DNA from: Spirochaetales bacterium
Lineage (GTDB): Bacteria > Spirochaetota > Spirochaetia > Treponematales > Treponemataceae
Assembly (NCBI GenBank): GCA_003252395.1
Contig: QKEL01000014.1
Span: 62,001-126,000, forward strand
Length of the DNA stretch: 64,000 nt
Reading direction: 5' to 3'
Every line of letters begins with the position of its first letter. The stretch's first letter is position 1. The notes beneath the pieces are model-generated. The model had not been told where the DNA came from. It searched no databases and saw only the letters and a list, made by a program, of their open reading frames with translations. Positions 52,091 to 60,007 of this stretch are shown here, one piece after another. The translations under genes were made by a program, and so were the position numbers.

Positions 52091-52124
52091 GGTATACTCC
52101 TTCTGTCTTATTGGCCGCGTCGGC

Positions 52125-52601
52125 TTAATTGCCGACCAGGCACAGCCATTCGGCTTCGGCCGCGAGCTCTTCTCCCACGAAGGCCTTGCCGGCTTGCTTG
52201 ATCATCTTGCCAGAAACCCGCAGGTTCTCTATTTCCATGCGAACCTCGTCGCCGGGGCGAACCTGGCGGCGGAGCTTCACCTTATCCACCGAGGCGAGGA
52301 AAAAAAGCGCCCCCTCGCCCATCACGCCGCGCGCCTGCAGGCCCGCGCCGCCCGCCTGGGCCATGGTTTCCACCAAAATAACGCCCGGAACCACCGGATA
52401 GGAGGGAAAATGTCCCTTGAAGAAAAACTCGCCTTCCGTGAACACGTGCCGCGCGACCACGGTCTTCTCGTCGGTTACGTCGATGGCGTCCACGAAGAGG
52501 AAGGGGTCCCGATGGGGCAGCAGTTTCTCGATCCCGGCCCGCGAGGCCGCGCGGACGGCGGCGTTCGAAAGGTCGGCTTTCGTTTCGTTGCCGCCGGTCA
52601 T
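52125..52601 (-). CDS. fabZ: 3-hydroxyacyl-ACP dehydratase FabZ
   Basis: Removes water from 3-hydroxyacyl-ACP, 158 aa hot-dog fold. Active-site residues His64 (GHFPSYPVVPGV) and Glu78 (LVETMAQAGG) are present. It overlaps the fabF stop by 4 nt. Confidence 0.95.
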   Translation of the reverse strand: MTGGNETKADLSNAAVRAASRAGIEKLLPHRDPFLFVDAIDVTDEKTVVARHVFTEGEFFFKGHFPSYPVVPGVILVETMAQAGGAGLQARGVMGEGALFFLASVDKVKLRRQVRPGDEVRMEIENLRVSGKMIKQAGKAFVGEELAAEAEWLCLVGN

Positions 52602-53848
52602 TTCTTGAACTTCCTCATGATGAGCACGCCGTTATGGCCGCCGAACCCGAGGGAGCCCGAGGCGAAGGTATCGAACTCGCCGACCTGGGCGGTTTTGGGC
52701 ACGTAATCCAGGTCGCAGCCGTGTTCCAGGTCGGGGTTTTCCAGGTTGATCGTGGGAGGATAGAAGCCCTCGTTCATGGCCTTGATGGAAATAATGGCCT
52801 CGATGGCGCCCGCGGCGCTTACGCAGTGGCCGGTCATGCTCTTGGTGCTGGAAACCTTCATCTTGTAGGCGTGCTCGCCGAAGGCCAGCTTGATCATCTG
52901 GGTTTCCGCCGGGTCGTTGATGGGAGTGGACGTGCCGTGGGCGTTGTAGTACTGCACTTCCTCGGGCCGTATTCCCGCGTCTTCCAGCGCGAGCTTAATG
53001 GCCATGGCGCCGCCCGAGCCGTCGGGGTTCGGGCTCGTGATATGGTAGGCGTCGCTGGAGGCGCCGTAGCCGAGGAACTCGGCGTAAATCTTCGCGCCGC
53101 GCGCGAGGGCGTGCTCAAGCTCCTCGAGAATGAGGATTCCCGAGCCCTCGCCCATGATAAAGCCTTCCCGGTCCTTGTCGAAGGGCCGGCTGGCCTTGGT
53201 CGGGTCGTCGTTGAAGCTCGAGGCGAGGGTCTGCAGCACGTTGAAGCAGCCGATGCCGAAACCGGTAATGGCCGCCTCGGTACCGCCGGAGAGGCACATA
53301 TCCACGCGGCCGGAGCGTACCATGTCGAGGGCGGCGCCCAGCGCGTCGGTTCCGGAGGCGCAGGCGGTGGCCAACGTCCAGGAAGGCCCGTGAATGCCGT
53401 TGAGCATGCTGATGTTTCCCGCGGCCTCGTTCACGATGAGGGTCGGGATGGTCAGGGGGGGAATGCGGCCGGGGCCGGCGTCGAAATACTTCTTTGCGGA
53501 GTTCTCGAACACCTCGAAGCCGCCGATCGTGCTGCCGAGCATGATGCCCATCTTTTCTTTTTCCAGGTATTCCTTCGTGAGCCCCGCGTCGGCGAGGGCC
53601 TGGGCGGAAGCCACGGCGGCGAACTGGGTAAAGCGGGCCATCTTGCGGGCTTCCTTGCGGTCCACCCACTGGCTCACGTCAAGGTTTTTCACCTCCGCGG
53701 CGATCTGCACCGCGGAATTCGAGGCGTCGAACAGGGTTATATTCCCGATGCCGCTTTTTCCCTCGCGGATCGAGGCGATGGTCTCGTCTACCGTATTTCC
53801 GACCGGGGTTACCGCTCCCAGTCCCGTGATCACTACGCGTCGCTTCAT
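52598..53848 (-). CDS. fabF: 3-oxoacyl-ACP synthase II
   Basis: Condensing enzyme that elongates acyl-ACP with malonyl-ACP, 416 aa. The Cys-His-His triad is Cys163 (TACASGTDAL), His304 (NAHGTSTPIND) and His341 (SMTGHCVSAAG), with Lys336. It overlaps fabG by 4 nt. Confidence 0.96.
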   Translation of the reverse strand: MKRRVVITGLGAVTPVGNTVDETIASIREGKSGIGNITLFDASNSAVQIAAEVKNLDVSQWVDRKEARKMARFTQFAAVASAQALADAGLTKEYLEKEKMGIMLGSTIGGFEVFENSAKKYFDAGPGRIPPLTIPTLIVNEAAGNISMLNGIHGPSWTLATACASGTDALGAALDMVRSGRVDMCLSGGTEAAITGFGIGCFNVLQTLASSFNDDPTKASRPFDKDREGFIMGEGSGILILEELEHALARGAKIYAEFLGYGASSDAYHITSPNPDGSGGAMAIKLALEDAGIRPEEVQYYNAHGTSTPINDPAETQMIKLAFGEHAYKMKVSSTKSMTGHCVSAAGAIEAIISIKAMNEGFYPPTINLENPDLEHGCDLDYVPKTAQVGEFDTFASGSLGFGGHNGVLIMRKFKK

Positions 53849-54588
53849 GCTCCCATACCTCCGTCCACGCCGATTACCTGCGCGGTGATATATTCAGACA
53901 GGTCCGACGCCAGGAATACAACGGCGTTCGCGACCTCGGTCACCGAGCCAGCCCGTTTCATGGGGATGGCCTCGAGCCACGTTTTTTTCGCGTCTTCGGG
54001 AATTACGTCGGTCATTTCGGTGAGGATGAAGCCGGGGGCCACCGCGTTCACGCGCACGCCCCTTCCCGCGGTTTCCTTGGCCAGGCTCTTGGTATAGCCG
54101 ATGAGTCCGGCCTTGCTCGCCGCGTAGTTCACCTGCCCGGCCTGTCCCTTCACGCCGACGATACTCGAAAGGTTGATAATGGAGCCCGCTCTCTTGCGGA
54201 TCATGTCGGAGGACACGACCTGGGAAACGAGGAAGGTGCCGGTCAGGTTGATTCGGAGCACCGCGTCCCAGTCCTCGAGCTTCATGCGGAAGGAGAGCCC
54301 GTCGCGGGTAATGCCCGCGTTGTTCACGAGCACCTGAAAGCCGCCGGACGCCTTCAGGGCCTCCGTGACCACGGGAACCACCGAATCGGCGTTCCCGATG
54401 TCCGCGATCAGCTCGTGAAAGGCCACGCCCCGTTCGGCGGCGTAGGAGGCCAGTTCCTTCGCCCCCTCGCTGGACTTGGTGGCGAGGCCCCACACGGAGG
54501 CTCCCTCGTCGATGAAGCGTTTCGCGATTTCCTTGCCGATTCCCCGGCTCGCGCCGGTTATCAGGGCGTTTTTTCCTTTCAATAGCAT
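53845..54588 (-). CDS. fabG: 3-oxoacyl-ACP reductase
   Basis: NADPH-dependent short-chain dehydrogenase, 247 aa. The cofactor motif is TGASRGIGKE and the catalytic residues are Ser142, Tyr155 and Lys159 (NYAASKAG). An ACAGGAG ribosome-binding site precedes the ATG, 39 nt after fabD. Confidence 0.95.
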   Translation of the reverse strand: MLLKGKNALITGASRGIGKEIAKRFIDEGASVWGLATKSSEGAKELASYAAERGVAFHELIADIGNADSVVPVVTEALKASGGFQVLVNNAGITRDGLSFRMKLEDWDAVLRINLTGTFLVSQVVSSDMIRKRAGSIINLSSIVGVKGQAGQVNYAASKAGLIGYTKSLAKETAGRGVRVNAVAPGFILTEMTDVIPEDAKKTWLEAIPMKRAGSVTEVANAVVFLASDLSEYITAQVIGVDGGMGA

Positions 54589-54627
54589 ACTGACTCCTGT
54601 TTTATTTCGCTTTTTTTTACCGGCCCC

Positions 54628-55593
54628 TCAGGCGAGATAGTCCCCGTAGGGCTTGCAGGCGCCGGGCTGCCTTGAGTCTGCCCAGAGCCCGGAAAGAACC
54701 TTGCCCGGGCCCACTTCCGCGAGGCCGTCGATCCCCGCGTCGGCCATCAGCGCGGCAATGGCGGCTTCCTCGGCGGTCCATCGGACGGGGCCGGAAATAT
54801 GGGCGACGGCGCACGCCTTCGCCTCCGAACCGGTCGCGATCCTGGCGCCGGTGACGTTCGAGAAAAGGGGGAGAACGGGATTGTTGAAGGGCACGCCTTC
54901 CAAGACGGCGGAGAACCGCTGGCCCGCCTCCGCCATTAAGGGCGAATGGAAGGGCCCGGCTACCTTGAGCCTGATAACCCGCTTTGCGCCGGCGGCCTTG
55001 AATAACGCCTCGGCGGCTTCGAGGGCCGCCGCGGTGCCGGAAACCACGGTCTGCGCCGGTCCGTTGTAATTCGCCGCGAACAATCCCTCTATCCGGGATT
55101 CCCGTATGGCGGCATCGACCGCTTCGGGAGAAAGCCCCAGCACGGCGGCCATCCCGGCCGAAGCGGCAGGGGAGGCGGTCGCGCTCGCGGAACTCAGTGC
55201 CTCGGCCGCTATTTTATCTGCCACTTCTTGCATGATTTTGCCGCGATGGGCGACGACCCGCAGGGTATCGGCGACGGAAAGCACTCCGGAAACCGCCAGC
55301 GCGGGATATTCGCCCAGGCTGAACCCGGCGCAGGCGGCGGGCTTCACGCCCTTCGCGGCCAAGGCCCGTACCGCCGCCAGGGAGGCGACGGTGATGGCGA
55401 TCTGGCTAACGTCGGTCCGCTTGAGGGTTTCCGCGTCGGCGTTCAATACATCGCGTATATCGGAACCGAGAATGCCGCTTGCCTCGTCGAACAGCGCGCG
55501 AACGCCGGTTTTCCCGTCCGCGTCGGCATCGAACAGGTCCATCCCCATTCCGGAAAACTGGGCCCCCTGACCGGGGAACAAAAATACGGGCAT
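54628..55593 (-). CDS. fabD: malonyl-CoA:ACP transacylase
   Basis: Loads malonyl groups onto acyl carrier protein, 321 aa. The nucleophile Ser92 is in GFSLGEYPAL, where Phe91 replaces the common His, and the active-site His216 is in AGPFHSPLM. It opens the fab-acc operon and has an AGGAGG ribosome-binding site. An Ala/Ser-rich insert is seen at about residues 130-148. No acpP or fabH is found nearby. Confidence 0.94.
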   Translation of the reverse strand: MPVFLFPGQGAQFSGMGMDLFDADADGKTGVRALFDEASGILGSDIRDVLNADAETLKRTDVSQIAITVASLAAVRALAAKGVKPAACAGFSLGEYPALAVSGVLSVADTLRVVAHRGKIMQEVADKIAAEALSSASATASPAASAGMAAVLGLSPEAVDAAIRESRIEGLFAANYNGPAQTVVSGTAAALEAAEALFKAAGAKRVIRLKVAGPFHSPLMAEAGQRFSAVLEGVPFNNPVLPLFSNVTGARIATGSEAKACAVAHISGPVRWTAEEAAIAALMADAGIDGLAEVGPGKVLSGLWADSRQPGACKPYGDYLA

Positions 55594-55622
55594 CTCGTCC
55601 TCCTGACGCCTATGCTTTCCAT

Positions 55623-55649
55623 TATGACACTTGGCGTCTTTTCGTCATA
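55623..55649 (-). promoter_or_regulatory. candidate TetR operator 1 at the fabD leader
   Basis: Inverted repeat TATGAC and GTCATA separated by 15 bases, between the -10 element and the fabD start. It belongs to a set of four similar sites around the TetR gene. Confidence 0.5.
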
Positions 55650-55664
55650 CTGAATACAAGGGAC

Positions 55665-55692
55665 ATTGTACTTTTTTTATGACAAAAGTCAA
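55665..55692 (-). promoter_or_regulatory. promoter of the fabD-accA operon
   Basis: On the minus strand TTGACT (55692-55687), 16 bases, then TACAAT (55670-55665), about 72 nt before fabD. Its -35 lies inside operator 2, so repressor binding would block polymerase. Confidence 0.65.
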
Positions 55693-55704
55693 CCCTAGTG
55701 TCAT
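55679..55704 (-). promoter_or_regulatory. candidate TetR operator 2 over the fabD -35
   Basis: Inverted repeat ATGACA (55679-55684) and TGTCAT (55699-55704) with a 14-bp spacer, the same geometry as operator 3 upstream of the tetR transcript. It covers the -35 of the fabD promoter. Confidence 0.6.
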
Positions 55705-55718
55705 TCTCAAGCGTGGGG

Positions 55719-56315
55719 TTAAACGCGAACAAGGCCCGTCACGACCAGGGAGATCGCTTCTTTCATCTCGCTCGCCTCGCTCCGGTCAAGAATCGCGATG
55801 CGGTAAATGGTCGACTCGATAAGGCCGTACAGAAGCTCGTTGGCGTCTTTAACGTTAAAATCGCGGAACTCCCCGGACTTTTTCCCCGCGATCAAAAGCT
55901 GGGACAGCAGGTGGCGGAGGCGGATGGTACGGCGCTTCACCCGTGATTCGGGGTCCTTGCCGCTCTTTTGGGCCGCCAGGAGATAGGTCAGCACCACGGT
56001 AAAAAGGCGCCGGTTATTGGTGCACTGGTCGATTATGAGGTGCATGAAGGCCTCGAGCCGGGCCGCGTAGGTCGCGTTCTCGTTTTCGATTACCCCGCGT
56101 AGGGCTTGCTCTACCCCGCCGGTCAATTGCTTGATGCTCCATACGAAAATTTCGCGCTTATTCTTAAAGTATAGATAGAGGGTGGTCCGCGTGATGCCGC
56201 AGCGGTCGGCGATCTTCTGGAAGGTCGCGTCTTCGTACCCTTCCTCGGTAAACACGTCTAGCGCCCGATCCAGGATTTCCGCGCGACGTTTCTCGTGCTC
56301 AACGACGATAGCCAT
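55719..56315 (-). CDS. TetR-family regulator, probable lipid-synthesis repressor
   Basis: 198 aa. The N-terminal HTH (FQKIADRCGITRTTLYLYFKN) is typical TetR and the C-terminal ligand domain is helical. It starts directly after the methyltransferase stop (no gap) and ends 27 nt before the fabD promoter. Four inverted repeats in this region make it the likely regulator of the fab-acc operon, of itself and of the acyl-CoA synthetase, in the way FabR, FapR or FadR control lipid genes elsewhere. Binding is inferred, and the ligand (perhaps an acyl-CoA) is unknown. Confidence 0.88.
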   Translation of the reverse strand: MAIVVEHEKRRAEILDRALDVFTEEGYEDATFQKIADRCGITRTTLYLYFKNKREIFVWSIKQLTGGVEQALRGVIENENATYAARLEAFMHLIIDQCTNNRRLFTVVLTYLLAAQKSGKDPESRVKRRTIRLRHLLSQLLIAGKKSGEFRDFNVKDANELLYGLIESTIYRIAILDRSEASEMKEAISLVVTGLVRV

Positions 56316-57524
56316 CTATTTATCCCCTCTAAAATGGTAAAATACCGTATCCAGATTGCCGCTCTTCAACGCCCGTTTTTTGTCCGCGTTATAGCCGAAC
56401 GCCTTCTCGAAATCGCCGTGACTGGTGATAAAGGCGAGTTCCCACCCGGGAAACGACTTCTTGAGCGACGCCATGCCGCGGTACAGCTCGAGGGCCGCGT
56501 CGCCGTCGGCGAGGCGCTCTCCCCAGGGCGGGTTGGAGAGCACGAGGCCCGTATCGTAGGGGGCCTCAAGGTCGGCGTACGAGGCCTGGGCAAAATCGGG
56601 ACGGGGAATGCGGGCGCCGGAACCGATCTCCTGAAGGGCGCGGCCGGCTATGGCGCACGCCCGTTCGGCGTTGGCCCGGGCGGAGATGAGGACCTTCTCG
56701 TCGAAATCGCTGCCGGTAACGCGCACCAGGCAGTCGGTCCTGATTTCCGCGGCGGCCTTAAGGCGTTCCTCGCGCATCCGGTCAAGGACCGTCTGGGCGC
56801 GAAACGGCGCGAAGTCGGAAAAGGCGAAGGCGCGGCCCAGGCCCGGCGCCACGTTATGGGCGTAGAGCACGGCCTCGATGGGGATGGTGCCCGAGCCGCA
56901 AAACGCGTCGTGAAGCGGGGTTTTCCTGCGCCACTGCACCAGCTGGAGGAGTATGGCCGCCAGGGTCTCGCGGATCGGCGCCTCGCCGCCGGCGGTGCGA
57001 TACCCGCGACGGTGCAGGGGCATGCCGGAAAGGTCCAAAAGCACCGAGGCGACGTTGTTTTCCACATAGACGCGAACCGTCGCGGTCGCGCCGGTTTCGG
57101 GCAGGGTTCTCATGCGCCAGGCTTCTCCCAGGCGTTCGTAAATGGCCTTGTGGGTTACGCCCTGAATGGAATGCTCGGAGGAAAGCTTGCTGGCCCGCGT
57201 GCGAACCTTATCCACCACGACCCGGATATCCCGGGAAAACCAGTCTTCCCAGCGAATGGCGCGGGTTCCGCCGAACAGGGCGTCAAAGTCGGGGGCGCTA
57301 AACGAGCCGAGCTGGGCGTAGACCCGATCGGCGGTACGGAGCCAGAGGTTTGCCCGGTAGGCGGCCGCCAGGTCGGCGATATCGTCTTCGGGTCCTTCAG
57401 GTTCGGAACGGGTGAAGGCTACGCGGCCGACCGCGGAGCCGATCGGGGAAAAACCGAGCTGTTTCAGCTCGTTGGCGAGGATCTTTTCCGCGCCGATGGC
57501 GCACGGCGCCACGAAGGTCATCAT
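56316..57524 (-). CDS. THUMP-domain RNA guanine-N2 methyltransferase (RlmL/YpsC-like)
   Basis: About 402 aa from ATG 57524; TTG 57533 is in frame but overlaps the -10 element. The N-terminal half has a THUMP RNA-binding domain. The C-terminal Rossmann methyltransferase has DAFCGSGTIPIEAVL and the catalytic LSNPPWGERL. RlmL-type enzymes make m2G2445 in 23S rRNA. It shares a transcript with tetR, probably by chance, though operator 3 would then control it too. There is no ribosome-binding site before the ATG. Confidence 0.88.
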   Translation of the reverse strand: MMTFVAPCAIGAEKILANELKQLGFSPIGSAVGRVAFTRSEPEGPEDDIADLAAAYRANLWLRTADRVYAQLGSFSAPDFDALFGGTRAIRWEDWFSRDIRVVVDKVRTRASKLSSEHSIQGVTHKAIYERLGEAWRMRTLPETGATATVRVYVENNVASVLLDLSGMPLHRRGYRTAGGEAPIRETLAAILLQLVQWRRKTPLHDAFCGSGTIPIEAVLYAHNVAPGLGRAFAFSDFAPFRAQTVLDRMREERLKAAAEIRTDCLVRVTGSDFDEKVLISARANAERACAIAGRALQEIGSGARIPRPDFAQASYADLEAPYDTGLVLSNPPWGERLADGDAALELYRGMASLKKSFPGWELAFITSHGDFEKAFGYNADKKRALKSGNLDTVFYHFRGDK

Positions 57525-57532
57525 AAAAACCA

Positions 57533-57560
57533 ATTATAACAAAAAAACATAATATGTAAA
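57533..57560 (-). promoter_or_regulatory. promoter of the methyltransferase-tetR transcript
   Basis: On the minus strand TTTACA (57560-57555), 16 bases, then a perfect TATAAT (57538-57533). The ATG at 57524 follows eight bases after the -10, so the transcript would have almost no leader. Confidence 0.7.
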
Positions 57561-57567
57561 GTTGAAA

Positions 57568-57593
57568 ATGACATTCGCATAGTCAAATGTCAT
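57568..57593 (-). promoter_or_regulatory. candidate TetR operator 3 upstream of the methyltransferase-tetR promoter
   Basis: A near-perfect inverted repeat, ATGACATT (57568-57575) and AATGTCAT (57586-57593) with a 10-bp spacer. In the common form this is ATGACA-N14-TGTCAT, as in operator 2. It lies just upstream of the -35. Confidence 0.6.
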
Positions 57594-57624
57594 CGAAATC
57601 CGCAATCGTTCGCCGACTCCTCCC

Positions 57625-59316
57625 TTAAGCGAGGGCGTTTTGCTTCGCGGTTTCACGAATTTCTACCCGTCGGATTTTCCCGCTGATGGTTTTGGGAAGC
57701 TCTTTCACGAATTCCACGATGCGGGGATATTTGTAGGGGGCTGTTTCCTTTTTTACGTGATCCTGCAGTTCCCGCGCGAGGGCGTCGCTGGGCTCGTGGG
57801 TAGGCGCGAGGATCACGCTGGCCTTCACGATCTGGCCCCGCTTATCGTCGCGTACCCCCGTCACGGCGCATTCGAGCACCGCGGGATGCGTCATGAGGGC
57901 GCTTTCCACCTCGAACGGCCCGATCCGGTAGCCCGAACTCTTGATCATGTCGTCGGTGCGGCCCACGAACCAGAAATAGCCGTCGTCGTCGCGCCACGCC
58001 GTATCGCCGGTATGGTACACGCCGCCCTCGAATACCCGCTCCGTCAGCTCGGCGTCCCGGTAGTAGCCGGCGAACATGCCGAAGGGCCTTCCGGTCTCGG
58101 CGCCGCCCGGTCCGAGCCGGATCACGATTTCTCCCGTTTCGCCGGTCGCGCAAGGCCTCCCGTCGGCGTGGACAATGTCGATATCGTAGCCCGGCGCGGG
58201 CACGCCCATGGAACCGGGTTTGGGCTCCATCCAGGGGAAGGTCCCGATGGTCAGGGTCAGCTCCGTCTGGCCATAGCCCTCGAACAGCTTAATGCCGGTC
58301 ATCTGGAGCCAGCGATCGTAAATTTCGGGGTTAAGGGGCTCGCCTGCCACGCTGCAGTGGGTCAGGGCGGAAAGGTCGTATTTGGAGAGGTCCTCGCGGA
58401 TGAGGTACCGGTATACCGTGGGAGGGGCGCAAAACGAGGTGACCCGGTATTTCGCCATGCGATCGAGCAGTCGCTTGGGCTGAAAGCTTTCCAGGTCGTA
58501 GGCGAATACGGCGCAGCCTGAAAGCCATTGTCCGTATATTTTGCCCCACATGGCTTTCGCCCAGCCCGTATCGGCCAGGGTCAGGTGCAGGCCGCCGTCG
58601 GCCACCCGCTGCCAGTATTTCGCGGTCACGATATGTCCCAGGGGATAGGCGAAATCGTGCTGGACCATCTTGGGGTGCGCCGTGGTTCCGGAGGTAAAAT
58701 AGATAAGCGAAATATCCCGGAGCGTCGGCGCCGACTCTCCCGCGGGCCGCGCAAAGTCGGCCGCGGCCGCTTCATAGCCGTCGTCGAAATCGTCCCAGCC
58801 CGGGCGCGTATTCCCCGCGGAAGCCACCTGCACGTAGCGCTCGACCGAGGGCGAGGCCTGACGGACCGCGTCTACCCGGGCAAGCAGGTCCCGGTCGCTT
58901 ACCGCGACGATCATTTTTATACTGGCCGCGCGATTCCGGTACTCGATATCGCCCTCGCGCAGAAGATGGGTTGCGGGTACGGCAATCGCGCCGATTTTAT
59001 GCAGGGCAAGGAGGAAATACCAGAATTCGTAGCGCCGCTTGAGCATGAGCAAGACCGCGTCGCCCTTTCGGATTCCGCGGGAAACCAGGAAATTCGCGGT
59101 TTTATCGGAGGCGGCGGCCAGGTCAGAGAAGGTAAAACGCCGCTCCGACTCCTGGTCATCGCACCACACCAGCGCCACGCGATCGCGTTCGTCCCGGGCG
59201 TAGCGGCCTACCACATCGTAGGCGAAATTGAACGACTCGGGAACCTCGAGCCTGAAATTTTCGGTAAAGTCGGCCATGGAGGCGAAATCGCGGCCGGTGT
59301 ATTGGGTATAAAGCAC
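57625..59316 (-). CDS. AMP-forming acyl-CoA synthetase
   Basis: 563 aa ANL-superfamily enzyme that activates a carboxylic acid with ATP and CoA. Motifs are YFTSGTTAHPKMVQHD (P-loop), GYGQTEL, YHTGDTAWRDDDGYFWFVGR and the C-terminal catalytic Lys in KTISGKIRRVEI. It most resembles medium-chain acyl-CoA synthetases, but chain length cannot be read from sequence. GTG 59316 with AAGGGG upstream is the likely start; ATG 59277 is the alternative. Its upstream region carries the fourth operator-like site, so it is probably in the same lipid regulon. Confidence 0.9.
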   Translation of the reverse strand: MLYTQYTGRDFASMADFTENFRLEVPESFNFAYDVVGRYARDERDRVALVWCDDQESERRFTFSDLAAASDKTANFLVSRGIRKGDAVLLMLKRRYEFWYFLLALHKIGAIAVPATHLLREGDIEYRNRAASIKMIVAVSDRDLLARVDAVRQASPSVERYVQVASAGNTRPGWDDFDDGYEAAAADFARPAGESAPTLRDISLIYFTSGTTAHPKMVQHDFAYPLGHIVTAKYWQRVADGGLHLTLADTGWAKAMWGKIYGQWLSGCAVFAYDLESFQPKRLLDRMAKYRVTSFCAPPTVYRYLIREDLSKYDLSALTHCSVAGEPLNPEIYDRWLQMTGIKLFEGYGQTELTLTIGTFPWMEPKPGSMGVPAPGYDIDIVHADGRPCATGETGEIVIRLGPGGAETGRPFGMFAGYYRDAELTERVFEGGVYHTGDTAWRDDDGYFWFVGRTDDMIKSSGYRIGPFEVESALMTHPAVLECAVTGVRDDKRGQIVKASVILAPTHEPSDALARELQDHVKKETAPYKYPRIVEFVKELPKTISGKIRRVEIRETAKQNALA

Positions 59317-59384
59317 GGTGAGCCCCTTTTTGCGTATCGGTATCGCACAATTGGACAGGGCGCTCGGAAAAAAGTTGCGTCTTT

Positions 59385-59409
59385 ACGACACATTTTGTCT
59401 TATTGTCGT
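59385..59409. promoter_or_regulatory. candidate TetR operator 4 upstream of the acyl-CoA synthetase
   Basis: Inverted repeat ACGACA (59385-59390) and TGTCGT (59404-59409) with a 13-bp spacer, about 70 nt upstream of the acyl-CoA synthetase start and 95 nt upstream of the divergent GNAT gene. Each half differs from ATGACA/TGTCAT by one base. Confidence 0.45.
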
Positions 59410-59503
59410 CATCAACCCGATTCCCGACGGCGACATGGAGCGCCGGGGAAAAGGGAGGTATACTGAAACGAGAGTCGCATTCGCCTTTTAAAGGGGGGAA
59501 GCC

Positions 59504-59962
59504 ATGTTCGAGATTACCTTATTGGGTACGGATACCATCGATGAGGCGACCGCGCTATACCGCAAAATGATCGAGGAATACCGCCGGACCGATCCGCGGC
59601 TTTCGGAGATCCCGCTAGACGAAAAAAGCCTGAGAACCATGGTAGCCTTCAGCCTGGACACCGAAAACTGCCTCCTATTCATCCTCTACCGAAACGGCAT
59701 CCCGGCCGGTTTCATAGACAGCGCCCGAGTCAACGCCGAAGGGGTCGAATGGTATATAAAGGCGGTTTGGCTCGAGGCGGAGCTTCGAGTGCCGCCGGTT
59801 TTTCAGGAATTGGTAAGCCACCTTGAGCGGTACGTGAGGCTGAAGGGCGTGGAGTATATCTTTAATACGGCGCTGTTGGACGACCCGGTAGCCGACGACC
59901 TTTGGGCCGGGGCGGGGTACGAGCGGGAAGCGGGCCGCCGCCTAAAACGCCTGCGGGATTAA
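59504..59962 (+). CDS. GNAT-like N-acetyltransferase
   Basis: 152 aa with a GGGGGGAA ribosome-binding site. The fold pattern (NCLLFILYRNGIPAGFIDSA, KAVWLEAELR, a C-terminal ADDLWAGAGYERE) fits GNAT, but the acetyl-CoA loop is weak. Divergent from the acyl-CoA synthetase. Substrate unknown. Confidence 0.65.
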   Translation: MFEITLLGTDTIDEATALYRKMIEEYRRTDPRLSEIPLDEKSLRTMVAFSLDTENCLLFILYRNGIPAGFIDSARVNAEGVEWYIKAVWLEAELRVPPVFQELVSHLERYVRLKGVEYIFNTALLDDPVADDLWAGAGYEREAGRRLKRLRD

Positions 59963-60007
59963 GGCTCCCCGCGGGCGTTCAGTCGCGCGACCCGACGAAT
60001 CGAAAAA

